Shown here: one piece after another, positions 18,133 to 27,427 of the stretch
Position numbering within the stretch: position 1 is the stretch's first letter
How the letters are laid out: each line of letters opens with the position of its first letter
Assembly (NCBI RefSeq): GCF_025359345.1
Contig: NZ_JANYGQ010000015.1
Location: 277,065-341,064, forward strand
Origin: Mucilaginibacter sp.
Lineage (GTDB): Bacteria; Bacteroidota; Bacteroidia; Sphingobacteriales; Sphingobacteriaceae
Length of the DNA stretch: 64,000 bases
Reading direction: 5' to 3'
The notes under the pieces: model-generated
Database searches by the model: none
The model's input: the letters and a program-made list of their open reading frames with translations, nothing else
Told to the model about the DNA's origin: nothing
Position numbers and translations under genes: made by a program

Positions 18133-18371
18133 TTTTATAGAAGTTAATTGAGTTGTATTAAGTTAGATTGAGTTGATTAAGTTTAATACAGCATATTGTT
18201 AAAGGTATCAACAATTAACATCCGAAACAATAGGCGTTCGATCCTGCAAATCGTAACATCATAGACGCATTTACAAATAATCCTGTAAATCCTGTAAATC
18301 CATAAATCGTGTAACATTTTAAATAAACCCGTATCTTAACCATAATTATTAACTAAACAAACCTTTCCCAT

Positions 18372-19280
18372 ATGTTAAGCATCCGCAATATTGTAAAACA
18401 ATACGCCGGTCACAGGGCGCTGAGCGATGTAAGCCTCGAGGTTAAAAGCGGCCAGGTTTTCGGTCTGCTGGGGCCAAACGGTGCCGGCAAAACCTCCCTT
18501 ATCCGCATCATCAACCAAATTACAGCGCCCGACAGCGGCGAAGTCTTTTTTGATGGCGAAAAGCTCAACCAATCGCATATTAACCGCATAGGCTACCTGC
18601 CTGAAGAGCGCGGCCTCTATAAAAAAATGGAGATTGGCGAACAGATGATTTACCTGGCCCGCCTTAAAGGCCTTAGCCGTGATGAAGCCGTGCGCCGCCT
18701 CAAAATATGGTTCGAAAGGCTGGGGATGGAAACCTGGTGGAAAAAGAAGATCGAAGAACTATCAAAAGGCATGCAGCAAAAGGCCCAGTTTGTAGCGACC
18801 GTATTACACGAGCCGGACCTTATTATCCTCGACGAACCATTCAGCGGTTTCGACCCGGTTAACGCCGAGATAATTAAGGACGAAATACTCGCTCTAAATA
18901 AAAAAGGTGCAACCATCCTGTTCTCAACCCACCGTATGGAATCGGTTGAGGAATTGTGCGATTCGATTGCGCTGATACATAAATCGCATAAAATATTGGA
19001 CGGGACAGTTAAGAGCATCCGCAACAGCTATCGCAACGCAACCTACCTGGTAGAATATAACGGTACGGCTTTGACCTTTGACGGGAAACAACCGTTCGAA
19101 GTTGTGGAAGCGAAAGAGGGAAGCGACAACGACAATACCATCAAAATTAAAATTGCCGAAAACAGCACCTCGAACGATGTACTGCAATACCTGTTGCCAA
19201 AAGTGCACATCAATATGCTGCAGGAAGTAATACCGAGTATGAACGAAATTTTTATTGAACAAGTAAACCTAATCCGCTAA
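18372..19280 (+). CDS. ABC transporter ATP-binding protein (NatA-like)
   Basis: A 302-residue ATPase with Walker A GPNGAGKTS (about residues 36-44), Q-loop-equivalent GYLPEERGLYK, signature LSKGMQQKAQFVATVLHEP (SKGMQ variant), Walker B LIILDEPFSGFDPVN and H-loop LFSTHRMES. A C-terminal accessory domain follows (about 220-302). The PEERGLY segment is typical of the NatA-type exporters. The permease gene follows after 3 nt, so the pair forms one operon exporting an unknown substrate (sodium, drug or peptide in relatives). Confidence 0.92.
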   Translation: MLSIRNIVKQYAGHRALSDVSLEVKSGQVFGLLGPNGAGKTSLIRIINQITAPDSGEVFFDGEKLNQSHINRIGYLPEERGLYKKMEIGEQMIYLARLKGLSRDEAVRRLKIWFERLGMETWWKKKIEELSKGMQQKAQFVATVLHEPDLIILDEPFSGFDPVNAEIIKDEILALNKKGATILFSTHRMESVEELCDSIALIHKSHKILDGTVKSIRNSYRNATYLVEYNGTALTFDGKQPFEVVEAKEGSDNDNTIKIKIAENSTSNDVLQYLLPKVHINMLQEVIPSMNEIFIEQVNLIR

Positions 19281-19283
19281 GCC

Positions 19284-20531
19284 ATGAACAAAGTTTTGTT
19301 AATTATACAGCGCGAATACCTTACCAGGGTAAGGAAAAAATCGTTTATCGTAATGATATTTGTAGTGCCCTTGCTGATTTTAGCCATGGGCGCGGTTATT
19401 GCATTGGTGGCCAAGGACAGCAACGAACTGGGCGAGAAACAAGTTGTTAAAGTGATTGACGAAAGCGGGCAATTTGCCGGCAAATTTAAAAATCAGAGAA
19501 ACCTGGAATTTGAATACACCAAACAATCGTACGCTGAGGTGAAGGCTGAACTTTTGAAGAACGAAAACATATCTGCCCTGCAGATACCCGCTGATTACAC
19601 TAAAAATGATGCAGTTAAAATATCTTCCAAAAAGAAACCCGGCATTACCATTATTGAAAAGGTTGAGGCCGAAATGAACAATATCGCCATGAACAATGGC
19701 ATGTTAAAAAACCATATCGATACCGCAATTCTTCGCTCAATAAAAAGTAACATATCGCTTAGCGCGGTTGAAATAACCGAAACAGGCGATAAAAAGACCA
19801 GTTTAGGAGCCAATATCGGCGTTGGTATAGCCTGCGCCATATTAATTTACCTGGCGTTATTTATTTATGGTGCGCAGGTTATGCGCGGTGTAATTGAGGA
19901 AAAGACCAGCCGTATTATCGAAGTTATTATATCATCGGTAAAGCCTTTTCAGTTAATGCTTGGCAAAATTATAGGTGTAGGACTGGTGGGGCTCACGCAG
20001 TTTAGCGCGTGGATAATACTATCAGTTATCTCAACCAAAATACTCGGTCATTCCCCTTCATCATCGGGTGGTATGATGAGTGCGCTTGCTGTACTGCAAA
20101 CCATCCCTGTTGGCAAGGTTTTGTTCTGCTTTATATTCTATTTCCTCGCCGGCTACCTTCTTTACAGCGCGTTGTTTGCAGCAGTTGGTTCAGCAGTTGA
20201 TAGTGAGACAGAAACACAGCAGTTTATGTTCCCAATTACGCTGCCGTTATTGTTTACCTACATGCTGTCGGTAACTATTTTGTTCCGGGCGCCTGATAGT
20301 CCACTGGCTGTTTGGCTATCTATTATTCCATTCACGTCGCCGGTAGCCATGATGTTGCGGATGCCGTTTGGCCCTCCCGACTGGCAAATATACTTGTCAA
20401 TGGCTTTACTGGTACTGGGCTTTTTGTTCACCACTTACATTGCTGCCCGCATTTACCGTGTTGGGATATTAATGTATGGTAAAAAGGCAAGCTACAAAGA
20501 ACTGGTGAAATGGTTTTTCTATAAAGAGTAG
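19284..20531 (+). CDS. ABC-2 type transporter permease (NatB-like)
   Basis: A 415-residue membrane protein. TM1 is at about residues 20-42 and is followed by a large extracytoplasmic domain (about 45-175). Five more helices follow between about 178 and 395. VMRGVIEEKTSRIIEVIISSVKPFQLMLGKIIG (about 195-227) contains the EEKTSRIIEV motif typical of NatB/YhaP permeases. It pairs with the ATPase gene 3 nt upstream. A terminator follows 40 nt after the stop codon. Confidence 0.9.
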   Translation: MNKVLLIIQREYLTRVRKKSFIVMIFVVPLLILAMGAVIALVAKDSNELGEKQVVKVIDESGQFAGKFKNQRNLEFEYTKQSYAEVKAELLKNENISALQIPADYTKNDAVKISSKKKPGITIIEKVEAEMNNIAMNNGMLKNHIDTAILRSIKSNISLSAVEITETGDKKTSLGANIGVGIACAILIYLALFIYGAQVMRGVIEEKTSRIIEVIISSVKPFQLMLGKIIGVGLVGLTQFSAWIILSVISTKILGHSPSSSGGMMSALAVLQTIPVGKVLFCFIFYFLAGYLLYSALFAAVGSAVDSETETQQFMFPITLPLLFTYMLSVTILFRAPDSPLAVWLSIIPFTSPVAMMLRMPFGPPDWQIYLSMALLVLGFLFTTYIAARIYRVGILMYGKKASYKELVKWFFYKE

Positions 20532-20571
20532 AGCCCCCTAACCCCCTAAAGGGGGAACAATTTTTCGATAT

Positions 20572-20610
20572 AAATCCCTTAAGTGTTAAACAATTTAAGG
20601 GATTTTTTAT
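20572..20610 (+). terminator. Rho-independent terminator after the NatAB-like operon
   Basis: AAATCCCTTAA pairs with TTAAGGGATTT around a 12-nt loop and leads into TTTTTATTTT. A smaller CCCCCT/AGGGGG palindrome lies just upstream at about 20533-20556. Confidence 0.88.
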
Positions 20611-20619
20611 TTTAGATGC

Positions 20620-21546
20620 ATGAATACACCCATAGCCGTTATGGACCTTGGCACCAACACCTTTCACCTGCTCATTGCAAAAGGTACCGGCACCGATTTC
20701 ACAGAAATTGTACATGAACAGCAAGCTGTTAAGCTCGGCGAAGGCGGAATAAATAAAGGCTATATCCAACCAGCGGCGTTCGAACGCGGTATTGCGTGCA
20801 TGCAGCGTTACCGGCAGCTGATTACCGATAATAAAGTACAGCAGGTCAGGGCAATTGCTACCTCGGCGCTGCGCAATGCATCAAACGGGCAGGAGTTTAT
20901 TGAGCAGGTAAAAAACAAAACGGGTATAGCTATTGAGATTATTGACGGCAATGCCGAAGCCGTTTACATTTACAAAGGTGTACGTGCTGGCGGTGGCCTA
21001 TCAGAACAGAATACTGTAATAGTCGATATCGGTGGCGGCAGCGTTGAATTTATCATTTGTAATAACGAAGAAATTAAATGGAAGCAAAGCTTTGAAATAG
21101 GTGCCGCCCGCTTGATGGACAGCTTCCACCGGCACGACCCTATTCCACCCGAGTCAATAACCGCATTGAACTTTTATTTACAGGATGTACTGGCTGATCT
21201 TTTTACAGCTGCGGCAAAGTATAAAATCCATAACATTATCGGCTCATCGGGCGTGTTCGAATCGTACGCAGCAATTATCGAAACAAGCAAGGGGCATTCC
21301 TTCGACCTAAAAAAAACAAGATATTACACATTTGACAAGACCACTCTGCTATCGGTGATTGAAAGCCTTGTTTTATCAGCCCACCAGCAGCGGCTAAGTA
21401 ACCCAAACATTATCCCTGTTAGGGTTGATATGATTGTTACCGCCTCAATATTAGCACGGTTTATTATCGAAAAACTTGGCGTTGATGAAATTGCCATGTC
21501 GGCAAACTCGTTAAAGGAAGGGGTTTTGGCGGAGATGATGGGTTAA
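20620..21546 (+). CDS. Ppx/GppA phosphatase family protein
   Basis: A 308-residue protein with the ASKHA-fold phosphate loops: MDLGTNTFHLLIA (residues 8-20) and VIVDIGGGSVEFI (about 134-146), plus ATSALRNASNG (about 86-96). These are the signature blocks of exopolyphosphatase / guanosine pentaphosphatase. The enzyme removes terminal phosphate from polyphosphate or pppGpp. Only the N-terminal catalytic module is present, with no HD-like C-terminal extension, as in the short Bacteroidota form. It starts 10 nt after the preceding operon's terminator. Confidence 0.93.
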   Translation: MNTPIAVMDLGTNTFHLLIAKGTGTDFTEIVHEQQAVKLGEGGINKGYIQPAAFERGIACMQRYRQLITDNKVQQVRAIATSALRNASNGQEFIEQVKNKTGIAIEIIDGNAEAVYIYKGVRAGGGLSEQNTVIVDIGGGSVEFIICNNEEIKWKQSFEIGAARLMDSFHRHDPIPPESITALNFYLQDVLADLFTAAAKYKIHNIIGSSGVFESYAAIIETSKGHSFDLKKTRYYTFDKTTLLSVIESLVLSAHQQRLSNPNIIPVRVDMIVTASILARFIIEKLGVDEIAMSANSLKEGVLAEMMG

Positions 21547-21552
21547 CTTGTT

Positions 21553-22362
21553 TTAAAACCAATAAAATATATTATGGATTGGCGTCCTGATGTATTTGTA
21601 ATACATGCGCCACAACCAGCAGTGTCGTGTTGTTATAACCACAAATAGTCTACCCACTACATCTGTGCGATGCTGAGCAGCGTACCCCGGTATTACCACT
21701 ACATCATTCATTGATACAACTTGCGGTGTCAGTTTCACTTCGTGAACACCAGTTTGTAAACTATCAATATCTACGGTTTTAGTTTCAAAACCGACAAAGC
21801 TTACTGTAAATTGTTTGGCTGCTATTGGTGCATGGAACTTAAACCTGCCGTTTGTATCAGTTGAGAGAGCTATATTTGTGCCCACAACTCTCACAGTTGC
21901 TCCCCTTAGTGGCATACAGATGTCGTCAATAATCCGGCCTTTAATTTCTCTTTCATATCCTTTGACAGCAGTGCTCTTTCCTTTAGTAGTACTAGCTTGA
22001 TAACTCCCTGATGGACTCTGGTCTATCTTTGCATTAACGGGAGTGGTTTGCCCGTGTACTTTATAAAATACCGTTGAACCCAACAAAGCCGTGGTCATTA
22101 CCCACTTTTTCCAACCGGGTTTGGGTTTTGTATCCTGCCTGTCTAATCGCAAATTAACCCGGTTCAGCTGTGGTTCATTAAACCTGCCACAAACATTATT
22201 TTTTATGGTGAAATAATTTATTAGCTCCATGTCGGCCATTGCCGTAAAATCAACAACTGTTTTACAGCAATTTTCACAATGCCGGCCATGGTCAACAGGT
22301 GTCATTTGCTGCCATTGTTGGCTGCAGGGTTCTGGGATGCTGATGCTTTTAATTAATTTCAT
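21553..22362 (-). CDS. Cys-motif membrane protein with CarboxypepD_reg-like domain (paralogue 1 of 3)
   Basis: A 269-residue protein. The N-terminal domain (about 1-65) has Cys13, His28-Cys29, Cys32-Cys33 and Cys58, in the pattern EPCSQQWQQMTP...GRHCENCCKTVVDF...CGRF; it looks like a small metal-binding module. One membrane segment follows (about 85-103), then a basic Ser-rich linker. A CarboxypepD_reg-like beta domain comes next (about 138-215: IKGRIIDDICMPLRGATVRV...TDTNGRFKF). The topology suggests a cytoplasmic Cys domain and a periplasmic beta domain. The C-terminal 50 residues are aromatic-rich and unlike the family. It is third in a three-gene paralogous operon. Confidence 0.75.
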   Translation of the reverse strand: MKLIKSISIPEPCSQQWQQMTPVDHGRHCENCCKTVVDFTAMADMELINYFTIKNNVCGRFNEPQLNRVNLRLDRQDTKPKPGWKKWVMTTALLGSTVFYKVHGQTTPVNAKIDQSPSGSYQASTTKGKSTAVKGYEREIKGRIIDDICMPLRGATVRVVGTNIALSTDTNGRFKFHAPIAAKQFTVSFVGFETKTVDIDSLQTGVHEVKLTPQVVSMNDVVVIPGYAAQHRTDVVGRLFVVITTRHCWLWRMYYKYIRTPIHNIFYWF

Positions 22363-22378
22363 TTAGGTTTAACAGAGA

Positions 22379-22972
22379 TTAATACTTGAACAAAACCCGC
22401 CATAACATATAAGAATTTCGCCAATCTTCGACAACATTACCATCAACTTGTACGCCTCCCACCAATGTTGCCACTAATGGCTGTTCAATATTTATGGCGG
22501 AATCTTTTAATTCTACAGGTTTAATAGTCGCATCTATTTTGATTTCATTCACTATTATTGGTTTGGCATCAAGGGAAGCGATTCTCAATGAATGTGTTAG
22601 CGTATCTTTCTGAATATTTAAATGCTTTACGTGGTGGCGGGGGAATGGTGATTTCTGTACTTGGGCATCAGCTTTCACCGTCGAAAAAAGCCCGGCAATA
22701 AACGCCGCTATTCCGAGGTATTTCCAAAATTTACCGCGTGGCTCAGATATTATGAATGACTGATTTATCCGGGGCAACTGGTCGCTGGTAAACCTGCCAC
22801 AGGTATTACTTTTTGTAGCGAAGTAGTTTATTATTTCAGAGTCGGTCATCTTTGTAAAATCAATAACTGTTTTACAGCAACTTTCACAATGCCGGCCACC
22901 ACCAACAGGTGTCATTACCTGCCATTGCTGACTGCAGGGTTCAGGTATGCTGATACTCGTAATCATATTCAT
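22379..22972 (-). CDS. Cys-motif membrane protein lacking the beta domain (paralogue 2 of 3)
   Basis: A 197-residue protein that repeats the same N-terminal domain (Cys13, His28-Cys29, Cys32-Cys33, Cys at about 58) and one membrane helix (about 80-100). It then carries about 90 residues with no CarboxypepD_reg fold. Its tail is HVKHLNIQKDTL...PVELKDSAINIEQ, ending NSYMLWRVLFKY. Its start overlaps the stop of the upstream paralogue by 4 nt (ATGA), so translation is coupled. The missing beta domain may be a secondary loss or a division of labour. Confidence 0.72.
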   Translation of the reverse strand: MNMITSISIPEPCSQQWQVMTPVGGGRHCESCCKTVIDFTKMTDSEIINYFATKSNTCGRFTSDQLPRINQSFIISEPRGKFWKYLGIAAFIAGLFSTVKADAQVQKSPFPRHHVKHLNIQKDTLTHSLRIASLDAKPIIVNEIKIDATIKPVELKDSAINIEQPLVATLVGGVQVDGNVVEDWRNSYMLWRVLFKY

Positions 22973-23715
22973 ACCTCCCTGTTCAATTTGCCCAATGATA
23001 AACGCTGCACAAGACCAGCATACAGTTGTTTGAGTGAAGAAGTCCTGGTAACTCCCATGCCGCCAAGCATTGTTGTATTTTCCTTTAGTCTTACTTTTAA
23101 AACCTTACCTGCTTTCTTTATTTCTATGACTGTGCTCTCGAATCCTATAAAACTAACTTTAACCTGTTTAGTTGATAATGGCACCCGAAGTCGAAAGTTT
23201 CCGTCAGTATCGGTTTGGGTGCCGACATTTCCACCATTCACTTTTATTGTAGCACCTGGCAGCGGTTCGTGGTTAAGGTCGGTTACTGTTCCGGTAATAA
23301 CCTGGTATTTGGCTGAATCGGGCATCGCAATTTTCCCTAAAGGAAAACTTTCTGCATGCGGATTATTGCCATTGATTTGCTCAATAGAAGGTGTTATACT
23401 TTGCGCATTTGCCCTGCTATAAGCCGTGCTCATAAATAATGAAGCTGCCACCACCCACTTAGCCCAGCCACCCTTATTCTGGGGTTGCCGGCTAACCAGT
23501 TGCATATTCACGCTATCGATCTGCTGCGCTCCAATCCTGGCGCAAACATGGTGGTTAGCTGAAAGGTAGCCGATGATTTCATCGTTACTCATCCGTGTAA
23601 AATCAACAACAATTTTACAGCAGCTTTGGCAGTGGCGGCCGCTGTCTGTGGCGGTCATACGGTTCCAATCCTGTGTGCAGGGCTGGGGAATGTTAAGGTG
23701 TTTGATTTTGGTCAT
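22969..23715 (-). CDS. Cys-motif membrane protein with CarboxypepD_reg-like domain (paralogue 3 of 3)
   Basis: The start is set at ATG 23715, because MTKIKHLNIPQPC aligns with the other two paralogues; a longer in-frame ATG at 23742 is possible. The 248-residue product has the Cys domain (GRHCQSCCKIVVDF, later CARIG), one membrane segment (KWVVAASLFMSTAYS), a linker, and a CarboxypepD_reg-like domain (GTVTDLNHEPLPGATIKV...TDTDGNFRL). It is the first gene of the operon. Related proteins are widespread in Bacteroidota; their role is unknown. Confidence 0.75.
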   Translation of the reverse strand: MTKIKHLNIPQPCTQDWNRMTATDSGRHCQSCCKIVVDFTRMSNDEIIGYLSANHHVCARIGAQQIDSVNMQLVSRQPQNKGGWAKWVVAASLFMSTAYSRANAQSITPSIEQINGNNPHAESFPLGKIAMPDSAKYQVITGTVTDLNHEPLPGATIKVNGGNVGTQTDTDGNFRLRVPLSTKQVKVSFIGFESTVIEIKKAGKVLKVRLKENTTMLGGMGVTRTSSLKQLYAGLVQRLSLGKLNREV

Positions 23716-23846
23716 GTCGAAACAGTTTCCATAATGATGCACACATCCGCACTATTCCATAAATCATTAAAAAAAAATTTAGCGTCGTTGCAGCTGCCAA
23801 TTTTTACCCCTATCCTTTGTATATTGCAACACAAACTGACCTCCCC

Positions 23847-25847
23847 ATGAAACTGAAATTTATCGGCACCGCCGTTCTTTTGCTTTTAGTTATTTCGGCC
23901 GACGCGCAGCGCAGGCGCCGCGGCAATAACAGCAACGATACCATCAGCACCAATTACCAGCCATCCGAACTTTTTTCACCGCTTTTTTACAGCGAAAAAG
24001 GCAACGAGGTGCATGCAGCCAATGGTGAACCCGGCATTAAATACTGGCAAAACCATGTAAACTATACTATTGATGCAACCATCGATACAACGGCCAAAAC
24101 CTTAACAGCTACCGAAAAACTCGATTACATCAATAACAGCCCTGATGCGTTGCAATACCTGTGGCTGCAGCTTGACCAGAATACCTACAAAAAAACGGCC
24201 CGCTCCAACTTTTCAACGGGCTTTTATCCCGGCCCCAACCAACATACTGATGGATATAACATAGAATCGGTTTTTATCAATAATGGCGATGTACAAAAAA
24301 AGGTTGAGTTTGAAATTACTGATACCCGCATGCAGGTACGCCTGCCAAAGGCTATTATGCCACATGGCGGCGGCATCAGTTTAATTATTAAATACAAATA
24401 CACACTCCCCGGTAATTTTGGCAACCGCACCGATTACGTACAAACCAAAAACGGCAAAATTTACGAAATTGCCCAGTGGTTCCCCCGCATGTGCGTTTAT
24501 GACGACACCCGCGGCTGGGATACCCTGCCGTTTTTAGGCAGCGGTGAGTTTTATTTGGAATATGGCGATATCGACTATAAAGTAACCGTGCCGGCTAATA
24601 TGATCGTTGCGGGTTCGGGCGAGTTGCTTAATCCCAAAGAAGTGCTAACTGCGCAACAAAACACCAGGTTGGATGCAGCCCGTAATAGCGACAAAACCAT
24701 AATAATACGCGATGTAAACGAGGTAACCAGCCCGTCATCGCGCCCAACAGCCAAAGGCAATCTTACCTGGCACTTTAAAATGCTGAACACCCGCGATGTT
24801 GCTTTTGGCGCTTCGTCGGCCTACGTTTGGGATGCAGCCAGGGTTAATTTGCCGGGTGGTAAAAAATCGCTGGCCATGTCGGTTTACCCGGTTGAAAGCG
24901 CCGGTGAAGGCGCGTGGGGCCGGGCGACAGAGTACCTCAAAAAATCGATAGAATACTTCTCGGAAAAATGGTTTGTTTACCCATGGCCATGCGCTGTTAA
25001 CGAGGCAGGCATAGCAGGCGGTATGGAGTACCCCGGTATTGTGTTTGATGGCATTACTGATAAAGGCAAGGAGTTGTATTGGGTTACTGCTCATGAGATT
25101 GGCCACAACTGGTTCCCGATGATCGTAGGCAGCGACGAACGCCGTTTTGGCTGGATGGATGAAGGCTTTAACACCTTTATTGACATTTACGCCTCTGACA
25201 ATTTTAATAAAGGGGAATACGCCCCCAAACGCGATGGCGAATATGCCCCCGGCGGCGGCAATCCCGCAGATGAGATCATCCCAATAATACAGGATCCTAA
25301 CGCGCCGTCGATAATGACGGCTGCCGATGCTATCCCCGAAAAATACCGCCACCCGCTGGTATATTTTAAACCTGCTTTTGGCCTGGTATTATTGCGTGAA
25401 CAAATCCTTGGTAAAAACAGGTTCGATTATGCATTTAAAAACTACATCAACAAATGGGCTTACAAACACCCGCAGCCCGATGATTTTTTCAGGTCGATGG
25501 ATAACGGTGCAGGCGAGGATTTGTCCTGGTTCTGGAAAGGGTGGTTCTATAATAACTGGTCGCTTGATATCGTACTGGTAGATGCAAAATATGTCAATAA
25601 AGACCCTAAAAACGGCCTGCAAATAACTGTAGCTAATAAAGAGGCTATGGCTATGCCGTTTACAGTTGAAGTTAAATTAAAAGATGGCACCAAACAGCGT
25701 ACCTATTTCCCGGTTGAAACCTGGCTGCAAAACAAAGCCATAACCTTTACCCTGCCGACAACAACCGAAGTGGAAAGCGTAACAGTAGACCCTGATGCCG
25801 CTTTGCCGGATATTAACAGGAAGAATAATACGATGATGGTAAAATGA
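23847..25847 (+). CDS. Secreted M1 family metallopeptidase
   Basis: The start at 23847 gives [21 protein letters not shown], a clear signal peptide; the earlier ATG at 23817 only adds ten residues. The 666-residue enzyme has the gluzincin motif HEIGHNW (about residues 415-421) with the third zinc ligand in WMDEGFNTF, 23 residues after the first His. The exopeptidase loop is GGMEYPG about 25 residues upstream. So the active site is intact, in contrast to the M1-like domain at 46 kb. It probably trims peptides in the periplasm or outside the cell. A perfect terminator follows immediately. Confidence 0.93.
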   Translation: MKLKFIGTAVLLLLVISADAQRRRRGNNSNDTISTNYQPSELFSPLFYSEKGNEVHAANGEPGIKYWQNHVNYTIDATIDTTAKTLTATEKLDYINNSPDALQYLWLQLDQNTYKKTARSNFSTGFYPGPNQHTDGYNIESVFINNGDVQKKVEFEITDTRMQVRLPKAIMPHGGGISLIIKYKYTLPGNFGNRTDYVQTKNGKIYEIAQWFPRMCVYDDTRGWDTLPFLGSGEFYLEYGDIDYKVTVPANMIVAGSGELLNPKEVLTAQQNTRLDAARNSDKTIIIRDVNEVTSPSSRPTAKGNLTWHFKMLNTRDVAFGASSAYVWDAARVNLPGGKKSLAMSVYPVESAGEGAWGRATEYLKKSIEYFSEKWFVYPWPCAVNEAGIAGGMEYPGIVFDGITDKGKELYWVTAHEIGHNWFPMIVGSDERRFGWMDEGFNTFIDIYASDNFNKGEYAPKRDGEYAPGGGNPADEIIPIIQDPNAPSIMTAADAIPEKYRHPLVYFKPAFGLVLLREQILGKNRFDYAFKNYINKWAYKHPQPDDFFRSMDNGAGEDLSWFWKGWFYNNWSLDIVLVDAKYVNKDPKNGLQITVANKEAMAMPFTVEVKLKDGTKQRTYFPVETWLQNKAITFTLPTTTEVESVTVDPDAALPDINRKNNTMMVK

Positions 25848-25849
25848 GG

Positions 25850-25886
25850 ATTATAGAGACGCGAAGGATCGCGTCTCTATAATTTT
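25850..25886. terminator. Bidirectional terminator between the M1 peptidase gene and maf
   Basis: A 15-bp stem, ATTATAGAGACGCGA / TCGCGTCTCTATAAT, with an AGGA loop and a TTTTT run on the + strand. The maf stop codon (25877-25879) is inside the right arm, so the hairpin is shared with the end of maf. Confidence 0.93.
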
Positions 25887-26437
25887 TCCAATTCGCGATA
25901 CAGCTTTTCCGTAGGCAGCCCGACCACATTGGTATACGAGCCATTTATTCGCTCAATTCCGATCAAACCAATACGTTCCTGTATACCGTATGACCCAGCC
26001 TTGTCGAAGGGTTTGTATTTATCAACGTAATTGATAATTTCCTCAGCCGTAAGCTTTCCAAAGTACACTTCAGAAACATCGTAAAAACTATGGTATTGGT
26101 GTTTATACAGCAGGCAAACCCCGGTAATCACCCGGTGCATCCTGCCTGAAAGCAATTGAAGCATTTCAACAGCGTGCGCTGCATCTTCCGGTTTACCTAA
26201 AATCAGGTCATCAATGCAAACAATGGTATCAGCGGTAAGCACAATCTCTTCGCCAACCGTTTCATCAAATGCCTCCGCTTTTTTTGTGGCGATATAAACT
26301 GCCACTTCTTCGGGCGTTAAACTATCCGGGTACGATTCATCCACATCCTTCAGCACCATCCTGAATTCTATATCCATCAGTCGTAACAGTTCCTGCCTGC
26401 GTGGTGATTTTGATGCGAGGATAATATTGTAGTTCAT
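25877..26437 (-). CDS. Maf-like nucleotide pyrophosphatase
   Basis: The start at 26437 gives MNYNIILASKSPRRQELL, the Maf/YhdE signature SxSPRR; the upstream in-frame ATGs at 26476 and 26458 lie in a word-repeat and are rejected. The 186-residue product has the catalytic Asp in VLTADTIVC (about residue 69), KPEDAAHAVEMLQLLSG (about 79-95) and YGIQERIGLIGIERINGSYTNVVGLP near the C-terminus. Maf proteins hydrolyse dTTP/UTP or modified nucleotides to the monophosphate. The stop codon is inside the shared terminator. Confidence 0.95.
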   Translation of the reverse strand: MNYNIILASKSPRRQELLRLMDIEFRMVLKDVDESYPDSLTPEEVAVYIATKKAEAFDETVGEEIVLTADTIVCIDDLILGKPEDAAHAVEMLQLLSGRMHRVITGVCLLYKHQYHSFYDVSEVYFGKLTAEEIINYVDKYKPFDKAGSYGIQERIGLIGIERINGSYTNVVGLPTEKLYRELEKL

Positions 26438-26556
26438 AGTTGATAGTTCATGGTTCATAGCCGCTGCAATTATCACAGGTGGTTTCGTGGTGATTCTTGG
26501 TTCTTGGCTCTTGGTTCTCTTCTACCATGAACTATGAACCATAACCCATGAACTCA
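26432..26556. repeat. Inverted word-repeat arms (AGTTCATAG / CTATGAACC)
   Basis: The arm at 26432-26460 consists of degenerate GTTCATAG words and contains the maf start codon on the other strand. The arm at 26524-26556 has the complementary ATGAACTATG words and touches the end of kdsC. Between them lie TTGGTTCTTGGCTCTT-type words. Confidence 0.75.
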
Positions 26557-27075
26557 CCAGCTATACGCCTCTTCGGTCATCCACTTATCCTGAATTTTCA
26601 ATACCTTTTCAATAACATCACGGGCGCAGCCTTTACCGCCAACAAAGGGCGAAACATATTTACTGATGGCCTTTATTTCTTCCACCGCATCGGCAGGACA
26701 AACAGGCAGGCCAACGTATTTCATAGCTTCCAGGTCGGGAATATCATCACCCATATACAGCACATTTTCGGGACTAATGGCCTTTTCTTCAAGGTATATC
26801 TTCAGTTTGGTAATTTTGGTGTGTATACCCATGTAAACATCCCGTACACCCAGGCTGTTTAAACGGTGCATCTGCGCCTTTGAGCGGCTGCCCGATACAG
26901 TAACAACATTGTATCCGCACTTTACCGCCAGTTGTAGCGCATAGCCATCCTTAATGTTAAAAGCCCGGCTTTGCAAACCATCGTCTGTAACAAAAACAGA
27001 GCCATCGGTAAGTACGCCGTCAACGTCAAAAACAAACGTAGTTATTTCTTTAAGCTTGGATAAAAATGATTCCAC
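26554..27075 (-). CDS. kdsC: 3-deoxy-D-manno-octulosonate 8-phosphate phosphatase, KdsC-like
   Basis: A 173-residue HAD phosphatase with motif I FVFDVDGVLTDG (about residues 14-25), motif II TVSGSRS (about 59-65) and motif III MGDDIPDLEAMKYVGL (about 107-122), ending in the GKGCARDVIEKVL helix. Length and the cap-less layout match KdsC. It removes phosphate from KDO-8-P in lipopolysaccharide core synthesis. kdsA and kdsB are not nearby. It is in a minus-strand run with maf, iscX and ferredoxin. Confidence 0.92.
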   Translation of the reverse strand: MESFLSKLKEITTFVFDVDGVLTDGSVFVTDDGLQSRAFNIKDGYALQLAVKCGYNVVTVSGSRSKAQMHRLNSLGVRDVYMGIHTKITKLKIYLEEKAISPENVLYMGDDIPDLEAMKYVGLPVCPADAVEEIKAISKYVSPFVGGKGCARDVIEKVLKIQDKWMTEEAYSW

Positions 27076-27150
27076 TAATTATATTTTTTTGATTTCACCG
27101 ATTGTTGAATGATTTCACCGATGACCACAACTCACCACTGCCAACTGCAA

Positions 27151-27393
27151 TTACTGATTATCTCTCCACTCATATACCCAGGCCGACTGGATTTGCTCCA
27201 GGTGCCCTTCGTTAGATTCTTCGCGGGTACCGGCAAAGTTGGGCAGGCTCAGCACCCACTCCAGTAAATCAGTAAAACGGATGCGGTATATTTTCGATTC
27301 GCCAAAGTCGTCACCAAACTTTTCATAAAGCTCGATAGCAATGTCTTCGTGATCTTTCCAGTGTATCGGCAGGCTAAACTTTTCGTCGTTCAT
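27151..27393 (-). CDS. iscX: Fe-S assembly protein IscX
   Basis: An 80-residue acidic protein with the IscX hallmarks: HWKDHEDIAIELYEKFGD (about residues 11-28), RIRFTDLLEWVLSLPNF (about 38-54) and a C-terminal LEQIQSAWVYEW. IscX binds IscS and iron and tunes cluster synthesis. The ferredoxin gene is 34 nt upstream, which matches the Isc context, although iscS, iscU and hscA/B are not in the window. Confidence 0.93.
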   Translation of the reverse strand: MNDEKFSLPIHWKDHEDIAIELYEKFGDDFGESKIYRIRFTDLLEWVLSLPNFAGTREESNEGHLEQIQSAWVYEWRDNQ

Positions 27394-27427
27394 TTGTTGA
27401 ATATAGTTATAATAGGTATAAATGCTA

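Noticed and set aside
20533..20556. CCCCCT/AGGGGG palindrome as the main terminator of the NatAB operon
   Set aside because: Its loop would be too small and no T run follows; the next hairpin at 20572-20610 is a proper terminator.
24735..25352. 205-codon minus-strand ORF inside the M1 peptidase gene
   Set aside because: It is antisense to conserved M1 motifs, with no start context of its own.
26432..26556. CRISPR-like repeats (also at 13.5, 14.3 and 44.8 kb)
   Set aside because: The words are too short and degenerate, have no constant spacer length, and occur in inverted orientation. No cas gene is near.
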